Assembly: GCF_037782385.1 (NCBI RefSeq)
Contig: NZ_JBBEXD010000001.1
Location: forward strand, 806,001 to 870,000
Direction: 5' to 3'
DNA from: Ascidiimonas meishanensis
Lineage (GTDB): Bacteria > Bacteroidota > Bacteroidia > Flavobacteriales > Flavobacteriaceae
Length of the DNA stretch: 64,000 nt
Shown here: positions 26,220 through 35,146 of the stretch, one piece after another
Layout of the letters: each line of letters starts with the position of its first letter
Position numbering within the stretch: the first letter of the stretch is position 1
Made by a program: the position numbers and the translations under genes
Notes under the pieces: generated by a model
Databases searched by the model: none
Seen by the model: the letters and a program-made list of their open reading frames with translations, nothing else
What the model was told of the DNA's origin: nothing

Positions 26220-26912
26220 ATGAGGTTAAACTGTATTATTGTCGACGATTCCAATCTACAACGCATGGCGGTGGCAAGATTAATTAAGAATCATCCTTCG
26301 CTAAATCTAGTTGCAGAATATAGCAATGGGATAGAAGCTAAGAATGGATTAAAGAACGAAAATATAGACCTCATCTTCTTAGATGTGGAAATGCCTGTAG
26401 TAAGTGGTTTTGATCTTATAGAATCTCTGGAGTCACCTCCTCAAATTATTTTAGTAACTGGCAAGGCAGATTATGCATTGAAGGCATTTGATTATGACGT
26501 TACTGATTATCTTCATAAACCAATTACTAATGAACGTTTTGAAGCTGCTGTTAAAAGAGCAATTCAAAACTACCAATTGAAACATGCATCAAAGGAAGAT
26601 GAAGAGCACATTTTTGTAAAAAGCAATCTTAAGAAACGTAAAGTTTTACTTAGTGAAATAAATTGGGTAGAAGCATTAGGTGATTATATTAAGTTGGTTA
26701 CAGATAATGCAAATATTGTCATTCTATCAACAATGAAATCTTTTGAGAAAGAACTTCCAAGTGATCGTTTCCTAAGAATTCATAAATCCTACATTGTTAA
26801 TCTTGATAAAGTACAGAAGTTTAATAGTAAAAATGTAGAAGTAAATGGAAAACAAATCCCTTTAAGTCGGAACAAGAAAGCGGAACTTACTGAGGCACTA
26901 AACAACGCCTAA
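26220..26912 (+). CDS. LytTR-family response regulator
   Basis: A 230-residue response regulator. Receiver domain about 1-120: MRLNCIIVDDSN with the acidic pocket, phospho-acceptor Asp in LIFLDVEMPVVSG, switch residues in ILVTGKADYALKAF and the Lys in DYLHKPITNERF. C-terminal LytTR DNA-binding domain about 130-230 (IFVKSNLKKRKVLLSEINWV, RFLRIHKSYIVNLDKVQKF). I start at ATG 26220; the frame opens earlier at 26184 but adds residues not typical of a receiver. No histidine kinase gene is adjacent, so its partner is elsewhere. It converges with priA, four bases apart. Confidence 0.92.
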   Translation: MRLNCIIVDDSNLQRMAVARLIKNHPSLNLVAEYSNGIEAKNGLKNENIDLIFLDVEMPVVSGFDLIESLESPPQIILVTGKADYALKAFDYDVTDYLHKPITNERFEAAVKRAIQNYQLKHASKEDEEHIFVKSNLKKRKVLLSEINWVEALGDYIKLVTDNANIVILSTMKSFEKELPSDRFLRIHKSYIVNLDKVQKFNSKNVEVNGKQIPLSRNKKAELTEALNNA

Positions 26913-26915
26913 AAC

Positions 26916-29369
26916 TTAATAAGGATCCACATTGTAAATTACTCGAATACTCCTGTAGAAAGTTACTGCTTTGAAACTTTTGTCTATCCTTTTAATAACT
27001 ACTTTAGTTTGTCCTAATGGTTGTTTTTTCGGAATCTTTAGTGTGATGTGTTTAATATATTCATTTCGTATTCTCCCAATAGCAGGCTGCTCTGGACCAA
27101 GCACATAAGCTCCAAAATTATTTCTCATCGCTTTGGCAAACCAAGCTGCTCCTTCATTGAGTTTATTAAAATCTTTATGACGAAACGTAATCCGAATCAA
27201 TCTAAAAAACGGTGGATATTTAAATTGTATTCTATCATTTAACTCATCACTGTACATACCTTCATAATCATTGGTAGATGCTTGTTGTAAGATTTGATGA
27301 AACGGATTGTATGTTTGGATTAGCACCTTTCCTCTTTTTTGGGTTCTTCCTGCTCTACCTGCCACTTGTTGAATTAGTTGAAAACTTCTTTCAAAAGCTC
27401 TAAAATCAGGATAATTTAATAATTGATCTGCATTCATAACACCTACCAGAGAAACATTTCTAAAATCCAATCCTTTAGTAAGCATCTGTGTACCTACTAG
27501 AATATCTGTTTCCATTTCTTCAAAAGAGCTAATTATCTTCTCATAACCATACTTCCCTCGGGTGGTATCAGAATCCATACGGGCAGTTTTAGCTTTTGGA
27601 AAAAGAGTATCCAACTCATTAGCAATTTGCTCCGTTCCAAACCCTTTGGTATCCAACTCATTACTACCACACGCTCTGCACTGTTGCTGCCATGCCATAT
27701 GATAGCCACAGTAATGGCATCGTAACTGCTTTCTGAATTGATGATACGTAAGACTCACGTCACAATTGGGGCATTGAGGCGAGTGTCCACAAATGTTACA
27801 TTCTACAATAGGTGCATACCCTCTTCTATTTTGAAAAAGTATTACCTGTTCTTTGTTAGAAAGTGCTATTGAAATCTCTTCTATTAAACGGTCTGAAAAA
27901 TGCCCTTTTATTTGTTTTTTTCTTCGTTTTTCTTTTAAATCTACCAACTCCATTTCAGGGAGTAAAACATTACCATATCTCCTTTTAATGGCTGCAAACC
28001 CATATTTGTTTTCTTTGGCATTTAGATAACTTTCAATAGAAGGTGTAGCAGATCCAAGGAGTGTTTTGGCATGATGTTGAGCGGCCAAAACAATGGCACT
28101 ATCACGGGCATGATACCTAGGTGCTGGATCATGCTGACGAAAAGAAGTTTCATGTTCCTCATCTATAATGATAAGTCCAAGATCTGTAAAGGGTAAAAAA
28201 ATAGCAGATCGGGCCCCAACAATAATTCTGGCTTTTTTTTGTTTATTTAGAATATTATTCCAAACTTCAATCCTTTCATGAACATTATATTTGGAATGAT
28301 AGATACTGATCTGATCTGCAAAATATAATTTTAAGCGACTTATCAATTGTGTAGTCAATGCAATTTCAGGTAACAAATACAAAACCTGCTTTCCGGAAGC
28401 AATAATTTTTTCTATGAGTTTCACATAAACTTCTGTTTTCCCAGAAGAGGTGATCCCATGTAACAGGGTGACTTCTTTCTGTTCAAAGGATGTATTAATA
28501 GCTGCTAACGCAGTTTGCTGGTATTCATTTAGTTCTTTTGATTCTGACAATATCTTCTGGTCAAAAGAAATTCGGTCTTTACGAATGGAATACACATCCA
28601 AAATACCCTTGTCTTGCAAGGCTTTAATAATAGCAGCAGAAGCACCGCTTTCTGAACTCAACCTTTTTATTGTAATAGGTTTACGATCAATAGCTTTCAT
28701 TGAAAATAAAGCGAGTATTACTTTTTTTTGTTTTGGAGCTCGATCAAGTTCATCTAATAATAAATGCAATGCTTCATCAGACTGGTAACTCTCATGGAGC
28801 CTTGCATATTTAACCATTTTTGGCTTGTATTGCTCGTAAAGTTCTTCTTTAAGTGTGATTACCTGTTTTTCCATTAACCTATGTAAAACAGGTAAGGCAT
28901 TTTTACGATCAATAATATCACTAATCTCTTGTATACGAAGTATAGATTGATGCTGAAGGGCTTCATACACTAACCACTCATCATCCTTTAAATCAAGACT
29001 TTTATCTGTAAAATTTTCACCACGAGTTATTATAGTTTCGCTTTCTAACAAAAATGCACTGGGTACTGCAGCTCTAAAAACTTCTCCTAGCGTACACATA
29101 TAATACGCACTTATCCATTTCCAATGTGCTATTTGATGTTGTGTTACTATGGGACTTTCATCTAAAATCTGATGAATCTCTTTTGCTTCATAAATTTCAG
29201 GGGGTGTTTGATGTACCTTATACACTAAAGCTGTGTAAATTTTTGATTTTCCAAAAGGCACAGATACACGCATTCCTGTTTTCAAGAAGGCCGCTTCAGC
29301 CTTATTGATTTCGTATGTAAAAAGATTTTCAACCGGAATAGGAAGAATCACATCTATAAAATACCGCAT
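26916..29369 (-). CDS. priA: Primosomal replication helicase PriA
   Basis: An 817-residue PriA. Order: N-terminal DNA-binding domain (VILPIPVENLFTYEI), helicase core with Walker A HGITSSGKTEVYVKL, Walker B DEEH, ATPLIGSATPS-like GSATPS motif, and a zinc-binding insert with paired Cys (CNICGHSPQCPNC, CHYCGYH, CRACG), then QVAGRAGRTQKRG. It reloads the replication fork after stalling. The gene has a possible -7 box CAAATTTA (reverse of TAAATTTG) at 29374-29381 just upstream. It overlaps nothing and ends four bases from the convergent response regulator. Confidence 0.96.
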   Translation of the reverse strand: MRYFIDVILPIPVENLFTYEINKAEAAFLKTGMRVSVPFGKSKIYTALVYKVHQTPPEIYEAKEIHQILDESPIVTQHQIAHWKWISAYYMCTLGEVFRAAVPSAFLLESETIITRGENFTDKSLDLKDDEWLVYEALQHQSILRIQEISDIIDRKNALPVLHRLMEKQVITLKEELYEQYKPKMVKYARLHESYQSDEALHLLLDELDRAPKQKKVILALFSMKAIDRKPITIKRLSSESGASAAIIKALQDKGILDVYSIRKDRISFDQKILSESKELNEYQQTALAAINTSFEQKEVTLLHGITSSGKTEVYVKLIEKIIASGKQVLYLLPEIALTTQLISRLKLYFADQISIYHSKYNVHERIEVWNNILNKQKKARIIVGARSAIFLPFTDLGLIIIDEEHETSFRQHDPAPRYHARDSAIVLAAQHHAKTLLGSATPSIESYLNAKENKYGFAAIKRRYGNVLLPEMELVDLKEKRRKKQIKGHFSDRLIEEISIALSNKEQVILFQNRRGYAPIVECNICGHSPQCPNCDVSLTYHQFRKQLRCHYCGYHMAWQQQCRACGSNELDTKGFGTEQIANELDTLFPKAKTARMDSDTTRGKYGYEKIISSFEEMETDILVGTQMLTKGLDFRNVSLVGVMNADQLLNYPDFRAFERSFQLIQQVAGRAGRTQKRGKVLIQTYNPFHQILQQASTNDYEGMYSDELNDRIQFKYPPFFRLIRITFRHKDFNKLNEGAAWFAKAMRNNFGAYVLGPEQPAIGRIRNEYIKHITLKIPKKQPLGQTKVVIKRIDKSFKAVTFYRSIRVIYNVDPY

Positions 29370-29402
29370 TCTACAAATTTACGGTTCTTCAAAAATTTTT
29401 AT

Positions 29403-29427
29403 AAAAAAACCATCTAAAAATAGATGG
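29403..29427 (-). terminator. Terminator after the DUF2147 gene
   Basis: On the minus strand CCATCT (29427-29422) pairs with AGATGG (29415-29410) across a six-base loop, followed by seven T. It lies 22 bases past the stop of the DUF2147 gene and upstream of priA. Confidence 0.75.
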
Positions 29428-29449
29428 CATCTTGTTTATTGTTAATAAC

Positions 29450-29914
29450 TTATTTGCTTCTAGGCCAATATTGAGTCTTGTAAAAAAGAGACACGTACCC
29501 ACGCACATTAAGCACATCTGGTTTAGCCGGATCTACCCAAATTTTGCAACGGTATTTTTTTCCCTTCGCAGGGTCAATTATAGTACCCCCAGAATAGGCA
29601 TCCTCCTCTTTTTCCAATCCTTCTATTATTACTAACCCTTTGAGTGGTTCATTCTTTTTATCACCAGGGCATAGGGTACACTTTCCATTTTGTCTGCCCT
29701 TTGCCAATACTTTTATAATTTTCCCAAACACTTTCCCTTCTTCTTCATAAACTTCTATAATAGATCTTATCTCTCCGGTTTCATGATCTATACTTTTCCA
29801 TTTTCCAAAAATATCCTGTGATTGCATTGGCATAGCAAAAAGAAGTATGATCATGAGGACTATAGACTTAAACAAGTCTATTTTTTTTGTTGTTTTGTTT
29901 TTTTGTTTCTTCAT
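29450..29914 (-). CDS. Secreted DUF2147 protein
   Basis: A 154-residue protein starting MKKQKNKTTKKIDLFKSI with a signal peptide ending near AMPMQSQ, then a single DUF2147 domain: DIFGKWKSIDHETGEIRSII, GKCTLCPGDKKNEPLKGL, YSGGTIIDPAKGKKYRCKIW and a C-terminal GYVSLFYKTQYW. Family members are small exported beta-barrel-like proteins of unknown function. I start at 29914, since the earlier ATG at 29950 lies inside the preceding gene and has no signal-peptide character. It is the last gene of the nadC-yihY-DUF2147 unit. Confidence 0.85.
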   Translation of the reverse strand: MKKQKNKTTKKIDLFKSIVLMIILLFAMPMQSQDIFGKWKSIDHETGEIRSIIEVYEEEGKVFGKIIKVLAKGRQNGKCTLCPGDKKNEPLKGLVIIEGLEKEEDAYSGGTIIDPAKGKKYRCKIWVDPAKPDVLNVRGYVSLFYKTQYWPRSK

Positions 29915-29915
29915 A

Positions 29916-30836
29916 TTATTTTTTCTTTTTAAGACTATTAAGACTCGCATTTAATTCAAAACCCAGTAAGAGTATATTACTGTTAATCCATATATAAAGC
30001 ATCATAATAAGTAACGCACCTATAGAACCATATATTTCATTGTATTGAGAGAAATTTTCTATATAAATACCAAATAAAAAGGTGGTGACTATAATAAGAA
30101 AAGTAGTTAACATAGCTCCAGGCGAGAAGAAATTAGATTCTTTTCCAGTAGTGGTTCCAAAATAATAAAGCAACGCTGTAGAGATATAGATCATAAAAAC
30201 CAAAAACACATATTGAGCAATGTTAACTGCTAATTCAAGATCACTCAAGTACCCCTCTTTCTCAAGTGCCTCCAATACGTATATTTCAAAATAAATAAAC
30301 CCTACAACAGTAACTAGCAACAAAACTGACATAATCAAAGCTACTCCCAATGCCATGAAATACTGTCTTATTACATTACGCGTTATTGTGATATGATAAG
30401 AAGTTTCAAATCCCCCAAAGATGGCATTGATTCCGTTGGCCATTAAAAAGATGGACAGAATGAAAACAGAGGAAAGAAGACCCCCACGTCTGTTTTTTGC
30501 GATATCTTCAAAAATAGCATCAAAAAAATCAGAAGTTCTAGGCGGAAGTAATCCTTCAATAAAAGCAAGGAAGTCATTTTGAAATTCAGCAATAGGAACA
30601 AAGGGAACCAGATTTAAAATAAAGAGTAAGAACGGAAAAATTGCCATAAAGAAACTAAAGGAAATAGCACTCGCTCTATAGGTAAGCGCTCCTTTCAAAA
30701 TTCCAATCACATACATTTCCATTAAATCGTATAGCGAAAGTCCTTCAAAAGCACCGAGTCTTATTTTTTTAAGTCCTATAATTACCCATTTTACAATGGG
30801 TACTTTTTTCAGTCTAGCTTCAATTTCTTCAGACAT
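29916..30836 (-). CDS. YihY/BrkB family inner-membrane protein
   Basis: A 306-residue membrane protein with about six helices. Family features: RASAISFSFFMAIFPFLLF near helix 1, the LPPRTSDFFDAI loop, and the late GSIGALLIMMLYIWINS helix. This family was once thought to be RNase BN but is now treated as a membrane protein of unclear role. It follows nadC by three bases, so they are cotranscribed, and it runs directly into the DUF2147 gene. Confidence 0.88.
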   Translation of the reverse strand: MSEEIEARLKKVPIVKWVIIGLKKIRLGAFEGLSLYDLMEMYVIGILKGALTYRASAISFSFFMAIFPFLLFILNLVPFVPIAEFQNDFLAFIEGLLPPRTSDFFDAIFEDIAKNRRGGLLSSVFILSIFLMANGINAIFGGFETSYHITITRNVIRQYFMALGVALIMSVLLLVTVVGFIYFEIYVLEALEKEGYLSDLELAVNIAQYVFLVFMIYISTALLYYFGTTTGKESNFFSPGAMLTTFLIIVTTFLFGIYIENFSQYNEIYGSIGALLIMMLYIWINSNILLLGFELNASLNSLKKKK

Positions 30837-30839
30837 AAC

Positions 30840-31697
30840 TTATACAGCCTTTAAACTGAGATCCATATTGTATACGGAGTGAGTAAGTGCCCCCGAAGAA
30901 ATATAATTGACACCACATTCTGCATATTGCCTGATAGTATGTTCATTTATACCACCAGAAGATTCAGTAAGGCATTTATTTCCAATTAAAGCTACTGCTT
31001 TTCTTGTGGTTTTGTAATCAAAATTATCAATTAGAATACGATAAACTCCTTCATTCATTAAAATTTCTTTTACTTCTTCTAAGTTTCTAGCCTCTACAAT
31101 AATTTTAAGGTCCTTCCCTTTTTCTTTCAAATACTTCTTAGTTTTGGTAATAGCATGGCTAATCCCTCCAGCAAAATCTATATGATTATCTTTTAGCATG
31201 ATCATATCATATAATGCAAATCGATGATTTTCACCACCACCTATTTTTACCGCCCATTTTTCAAGAGCTCTAATTCCAGGAGTTGTTTTTCTAGTATCTA
31301 ATATTTGCGTATTTGTTCCCTCTAACAGATTTACAAACTTTCTAGTTTTAGTAGCTACTGCACTCATACGTTGCATGGCATTTAAAACCAACCTTTCTGC
31401 TTTTAGAATAGATTGTGAATGCCCTTCAATATAAAATGCAATATCACCATGCTTTACAGGAGTACCATCCTCAATCAACACCTCCATTTTCATTTCTTTA
31501 TCCACAAAAGAAAAAACCATTTCAGCAAATGCTACTCCTGCCAAGATACCAGTATCCTTCACCAATAATTTTGCCTTTCCCATTGCTTCAGAAGGGATGC
31601 AAGCAAGTGAACTATGATCTCCGTCTCCTATATCTTCTCTTATCGCATTTGCTATAATAAGCTGTAACTCTTTTTGAAATTGAACTTCTGAAATCAT
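30840..31697 (-). CDS. nadC: Nicotinate-nucleotide pyrophosphorylase (carboxylating)
   Basis: A 285-residue quinolinate phosphoribosyltransferase. Motifs: REDIGDGDHSSLACIP, LNAMQRMSAVATKTRKFV, TRKTTPGIRALEKWAVKIGG with ENHRF, MLKDNHIDFAG, and VEARNLEEVKEIL / LIDNF / ESSGGINEHTIRQYAECGV. It makes nicotinate mononucleotide from quinolinate and PRPP in NAD synthesis. No nadA or nadB lies next to it. First gene of a three-gene minus-strand unit. Confidence 0.96.
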   Translation of the reverse strand: MISEVQFQKELQLIIANAIREDIGDGDHSSLACIPSEAMGKAKLLVKDTGILAGVAFAEMVFSFVDKEMKMEVLIEDGTPVKHGDIAFYIEGHSQSILKAERLVLNAMQRMSAVATKTRKFVNLLEGTNTQILDTRKTTPGIRALEKWAVKIGGGENHRFALYDMIMLKDNHIDFAGGISHAITKTKKYLKEKGKDLKIIVEARNLEEVKEILMNEGVYRILIDNFDYKTTRKAVALIGNKCLTESSGGINEHTIRQYAECGVNYISSGALTHSVYNMDLSLKAV

Positions 31698-31775
31698 TCC
31701 TTTTACTGTATTTTACGCTAAAATAAGCATTAGCCTTCAAATAAAAAGCATCTGTTTTTGAAACACCATAATTCG

Positions 31776-31783
31776 TACATTTG
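31776..31783 (+). promoter_or_regulatory. -7 box abutting the rlmH start
   Basis: TACATTTG matches TAnnTTTG exactly and ends four bases before the rlmH ATG at 31788. A TTG lies at 31758-31760, 15 bases upstream, which is shorter than the usual 19. The position implies that transcription starts at or next to the start codon, giving a leaderless mRNA. Confidence 0.5.
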
Positions 31784-31787
31784 GAGT

Positions 31788-32261
31788 ATGCAAATAAAAT
31801 TGATCGCCATAGGCAAAACAGATAATTCCGCACTGGCAAATTTGATAAATATCTATCAAAAACGACTTCAATTTTATATTCGTTTTGAGATAGTATTAAT
31901 TCCTGATATAAAAAAGGCAAAAAGTCTCTCTGAAAATCAACAAAAAGAAAAAGAAGGAATGCTTATTATTTCTAAAATAACAGGTTCAGACTTCCTATTG
32001 TTATTAGATGAGAAGGGAAAACAGTATAGCTCCATAGAATTTTCAAACCTATTACAAAAGAAAATGAATTCAGGGATCAAACAACTGGTATTTGTAATAG
32101 GAGGCCCCTACGGCTTTTCAGATGCTGTTTACAAAAGAGCGAATGGTCAATTGTCTTTATCTAAAATGACTTTTTCTCATCAGATGATTCGTCTTTTCTT
32201 TACAGAACAGCTTTATAGAGCATTTACGATATTAAGAAATGAACCTTATCATCATCAATAA
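31788..32261 (+). CDS. rlmH: 23S rRNA pseudouridine-1915 methyltransferase RlmH
   Basis: A 157-residue SPOUT-fold methyltransferase starting MQIKLIAIGKTDN. The C-terminal knot is clear: LVFVIGGPYGFSDAVYKRAN followed by LSLSKMTFSHQMIRLFFTEQ and YRAFTILRNEPYHHQ, the invariant end of the family. It methylates N3 of pseudouridine 1915 in helix 69 of 23S rRNA. I start at ATG 31788, which gives the standard length; a TTG further upstream at 31758 would overlap the promoter. Confidence 0.96.
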   Translation: MQIKLIAIGKTDNSALANLINIYQKRLQFYIRFEIVLIPDIKKAKSLSENQQKEKEGMLIISKITGSDFLLLLDEKGKQYSSIEFSNLLQKKMNSGIKQLVFVIGGPYGFSDAVYKRANGQLSLSKMTFSHQMIRLFFTEQLYRAFTILRNEPYHHQ

Positions 32262-32439
32262 TTCAAGAAATAAATATTAAAATTATCTTCCCTGTAAACA
32301 TTTCTCATTTTCTGTGGTACTCTATCTTTAGGATACTTAAAGAAAATAATTGCAAAAAATAATTAAGGAATGATTGGTTACCCTCTGCTTATATTATTAA
32401 AAATCAACTCCCAACTAGCAACCTAACTTTCAAAATTGA

Positions 32440-32447
32440 TATCTTTG
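32440..32447 (+). promoter_or_regulatory. -7 box of rdgB
   Basis: TATCTTTG matches TAnnTTTG and lies 21 bases before the rdgB start codon at 32469. No TTG is at the right distance upstream, so the match is of the -7 element only. Confidence 0.45.
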
Positions 32448-32468
32448 CCTTCAATTTTAAAAGTAGCT

Positions 32469-33038
32469 ATGGAACTTGTTTTCGCCACCCATAATAAGAA
32501 CAAACTTATTGAAGTAAAGGCATTATTACCTCATTCGTTTACCATTTTGAGTTTAACAGATATTGGTTGCGATGAAGAAATTGAAGAAACAGGTCAAACC
32601 ATTGAAGAAAATGCTATTATTAAAGCCAACTATGTTACCGAGAAATACGGATATGATTGTTTTGCAGATGATTCCGGATTAGAAGTAAAAGCATTAAATG
32701 GTGCTCCAGGAGTACTTTCTGCAAGGTATGCTGGCAATGCTAAAAGTACAGAAGCTAACAATCAATTGTTATTAAAAAATCTTAATGGTGTTTCACTTCG
32801 CAAGGCGCGGTTTAAGACGGTTATTGCTTTGAACCTTCAAAACACCAAAGTAATGTTTCATGGAATCATTAATGGTACTATTCTTCAAGAACAAAGAGGG
32901 AAAGGTGGTTTTGGCTATGATCCTCTTTTTTTACCAGATGGTTATGACAAAACTTTTGCAGAACTCCCTCTTACCGTTAAAAACGAAATTAGTCATAGGG
33001 CAAAGGCAATGCACCAATTAATTGATTATTTAAAATAG
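32469..33038 (+). CDS. rdgB: RdgB/HAM1 non-canonical purine NTP pyrophosphatase
   Basis: A 189-residue ITPase-family enzyme: MELVFATHNKNKLIEVKALL, ETGQTIEENAIIKANYV, CFADDSGLEVKALNGAPGV with SARYAG, and GGFGYDPLFLPDGYDKTFAE. It hydrolyses dITP and XTP to monophosphates and so keeps deaminated purines out of DNA. Start at ATG 32469 gives the standard N-terminus right after the promoter box; the frame extends upstream to 32436 but crosses that box. Monocistronic. Confidence 0.95.
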   Translation: MELVFATHNKNKLIEVKALLPHSFTILSLTDIGCDEEIEETGQTIEENAIIKANYVTEKYGYDCFADDSGLEVKALNGAPGVLSARYAGNAKSTEANNQLLLKNLNGVSLRKARFKTVIALNLQNTKVMFHGIINGTILQEQRGKGGFGYDPLFLPDGYDKTFAELPLTVKNEISHRAKAMHQLIDYLK

Positions 33039-33092
33039 ATTTCTTCCTAAGAAAACAATGTTTCATTTTACCAATTAAATTTTCAAGGTTTA

Positions 33093-33256
33093 GCGTTTTA
33101 AAGCAATGAATTGAAGTATAACATTTTTTTACCAACTTAAATACACACTTTAAGGTCTTTTAAAACGCCTGCAAACCCTTCAAAATCAGCGTCCACCGTC
33201 AAGCCCTAAATAAAACCTGAAAACAACTAATAATCAGTTAAATAAGAGTACCTTTG
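33093..33256 (+). promoter_or_regulatory. Leader region of the DEAD-box helicase gene
   Basis: The 240-base gap ahead of the helicase contains a long-range inverted repeat, GCGTTTTAAAG (33093-33103) against CTTTTAAAACGC (33157-33168, one extra T), and a -7-like TACCTTTG at 33249-33256, 21 bases before the ATG at 33278. The repeat lies upstream of the predicted transcription start, so it would act on DNA, or belong to the 3' end of the rdgB transcript. Confidence 0.35.
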
Positions 33257-33277
33257 CAGCTTATTTTAAAACAGTAT

Positions 33278-35062
33278 ATGAATAAATTTGAACAATTAGG
33301 ACTGAACGAACAGCTATTAGACGCCATTAAAGACATGGGGTTTGAGACACCTTCTGAGGTGCAGGAAAAAGCTATTCCGGTCCTACTAGAGCAAGACATC
33401 GATATGGTTGCACTTGCACAGACCGGTACGGGTAAAACAGCTGCTTTCGGATTTCCAATGATTCAAAAGATTGACGCAGGAAGCAAAAAAACACAAGGTT
33501 TAATACTTTCCCCTACAAGAGAATTATGTCTACAAATCACAAACGAGCTTAAGAATTACTCTAAGTATGTCAAGGGTTTACACGTAGTCGCCATTTATGG
33601 AGGCGCTAGTATTAGTGAACAAGCCAGAGATGTGAAACGCGGTGCCCAGATTGTAGTTGCTACTCCTGGTAGGATGAAAGATATGATTAACCGTAAAATG
33701 GTTAACATTAATGAGATAAACTACTGTGTACTAGATGAAGCAGATGAAATGCTTAACATGGGGTTTTATGAAGATATCACTTCCATTCTATCACACACAC
33801 CTAAAGAGAAGCTTACATGGCTTTTTTCTGCAACGATGCCGAGAGAGGTGTCTAGTATTGCCAAAAAGTTCATGAAAAAGCCGCTTGAAATTACCGTTGG
33901 AACCAAAAACTCCGGCTCCATTAATGTCCAGCATGAATATTATTTAGTTAGTGGTAGAGAACGTTATCAGGCGTTAAAAAGGTTGGCAGATGCCAATCCT
34001 GATATTTTCTCAGTAATCTTTTGTAGAACAAAAAGAGATACCCAAAGTGTAGCAGAAAAGCTCATTGAAGATGGTTATAACGCTGCAGCTTTGCATGGCG
34101 ACTTAAGCCAGAATCAAAGAGATCTCGTTATGAAATCTTTTCGGAGTAATCAAATCCAAATGCTCGTAGCAACAGATGTTGCTGCCCGAGGGATTGATGT
34201 AGATGATATTACGCATGTAATTAACTACCAACTTCCAGATGAGATAGAAACCTATACACACCGAAGTGGCCGGACTGGAAGAGCTGGAAAATCTGGTATC
34301 TCCATGGTTATTCTTCCCAAGAGTGAAATTCGTAAGATAAGAGCTATTGAGAAAAAGATACAAAAAGAGTTCATTCAGAAACAAATTCCTAGTGGAATGG
34401 AAATCTGTGAAATTCAATTATACCATCTGGCAAGCAAGATTAAAAATACGGAGATAAATCCAGAAGTTACTAACTATCTGCCTGCTATTAATGATGTTTT
34501 GCAGGAGATAGACCGGGAAGAACTGATTAAAAAAATGATTTCAGTAGAGTTCACCAGATTTTTTAACTATTACAAAAATGCCCGTGATCTCAATGCAAAT
34601 TTAAGTGGAAATGACAGAGCTGGTGATCGTGAATCTAGAGGCAATCGTTCTGGAAATAATGGTGAAACCAGATACTTCATCAATGTAGGCGAACGCGATG
34701 GATATGATTGGAGAAGCTTAAAAGATTTCTTAAAAGAGACCATGAATCTAGGAAGGGACGACGTATTTAAAGTAGATGTTAAAGAAAGTTTTTCTTTCTT
34801 TAACACAGATGAAAGCCATACTCCGGCTTTTCTTGAAATGTTCAAGGACTTCAAAATGGATGGCCGTTTTATCAATGTAGAAGTGTCAAGCCAGCCAGCA
34901 GGAGGAAGAGGAAGAGATCGAAAAGGAAAAGGAGGAAGAAAACGCGTTGGAGAAGGATCGGGTGGTTTTAGTAAACGCAAAAAAAATAATGATTTTCAGA
35001 AAGATTCTTTTAAATCGAAAAACAATAGATCAGGAGATAAAAAACGAAAACGCTCGTATTAA
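33278..35062 (+). CDS. DEAD-box RNA helicase with DbpA-type RNA-binding domain
   Basis: A 594-residue helicase. Q motif GFETPSEVQEKAIP, Walker A AQTGTGKTAAFGF, PTRELCLQI, DEAD box as LDEADEMLNMGF, SAT motif, and C-terminal helicase motifs VATDVAARGIDVDD and HRSGRTGRAGKSG. After about residue 440 there is a DbpA/CsdA-like RNA-binding domain (RYFINVGERDGYDWRSLKDF) and a basic Gly/Arg/Lys-rich tail. It is probably a cold- or ribosome-assembly-related helicase of the CsdA type. I start at ATG 33278 (MNKFEQLGLNEQLL). A strong terminator follows 22 bases after the stop. Confidence 0.93.
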   Translation: MNKFEQLGLNEQLLDAIKDMGFETPSEVQEKAIPVLLEQDIDMVALAQTGTGKTAAFGFPMIQKIDAGSKKTQGLILSPTRELCLQITNELKNYSKYVKGLHVVAIYGGASISEQARDVKRGAQIVVATPGRMKDMINRKMVNINEINYCVLDEADEMLNMGFYEDITSILSHTPKEKLTWLFSATMPREVSSIAKKFMKKPLEITVGTKNSGSINVQHEYYLVSGRERYQALKRLADANPDIFSVIFCRTKRDTQSVAEKLIEDGYNAAALHGDLSQNQRDLVMKSFRSNQIQMLVATDVAARGIDVDDITHVINYQLPDEIETYTHRSGRTGRAGKSGISMVILPKSEIRKIRAIEKKIQKEFIQKQIPSGMEICEIQLYHLASKIKNTEINPEVTNYLPAINDVLQEIDREELIKKMISVEFTRFFNYYKNARDLNANLSGNDRAGDRESRGNRSGNNGETRYFINVGERDGYDWRSLKDFLKETMNLGRDDVFKVDVKESFSFFNTDESHTPAFLEMFKDFKMDGRFINVEVSSQPAGGRGRDRKGKGGRKRVGEGSGGFSKRKKNNDFQKDSFKSKNNRSGDKKRKRSY

Positions 35063-35084
35063 TTCTGCTGTTAATTTTAGTATA

Positions 35085-35113
35085 AAAAATGCGCTCCGGC
35101 GCATTTTTCTTTT
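35085..35113 (+). terminator. Terminator of the DEAD-box helicase gene
   Basis: A 10-bp perfect stem AAAAATGCGC / GCGCATTTTT with loop TCCG (35085-35108) followed by CTTTTTTT. Strong intrinsic terminator. Confidence 0.92.
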
Positions 35114-35146
35114 TTTGTTTATTACTTTTATGCGCTAATTTGAAGT

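Noticed and set aside
31612..31920. 102-residue minus-strand frame between nadC and rlmH
   Set aside because: Overlaps the starts of both well-supported genes and shows no family features.
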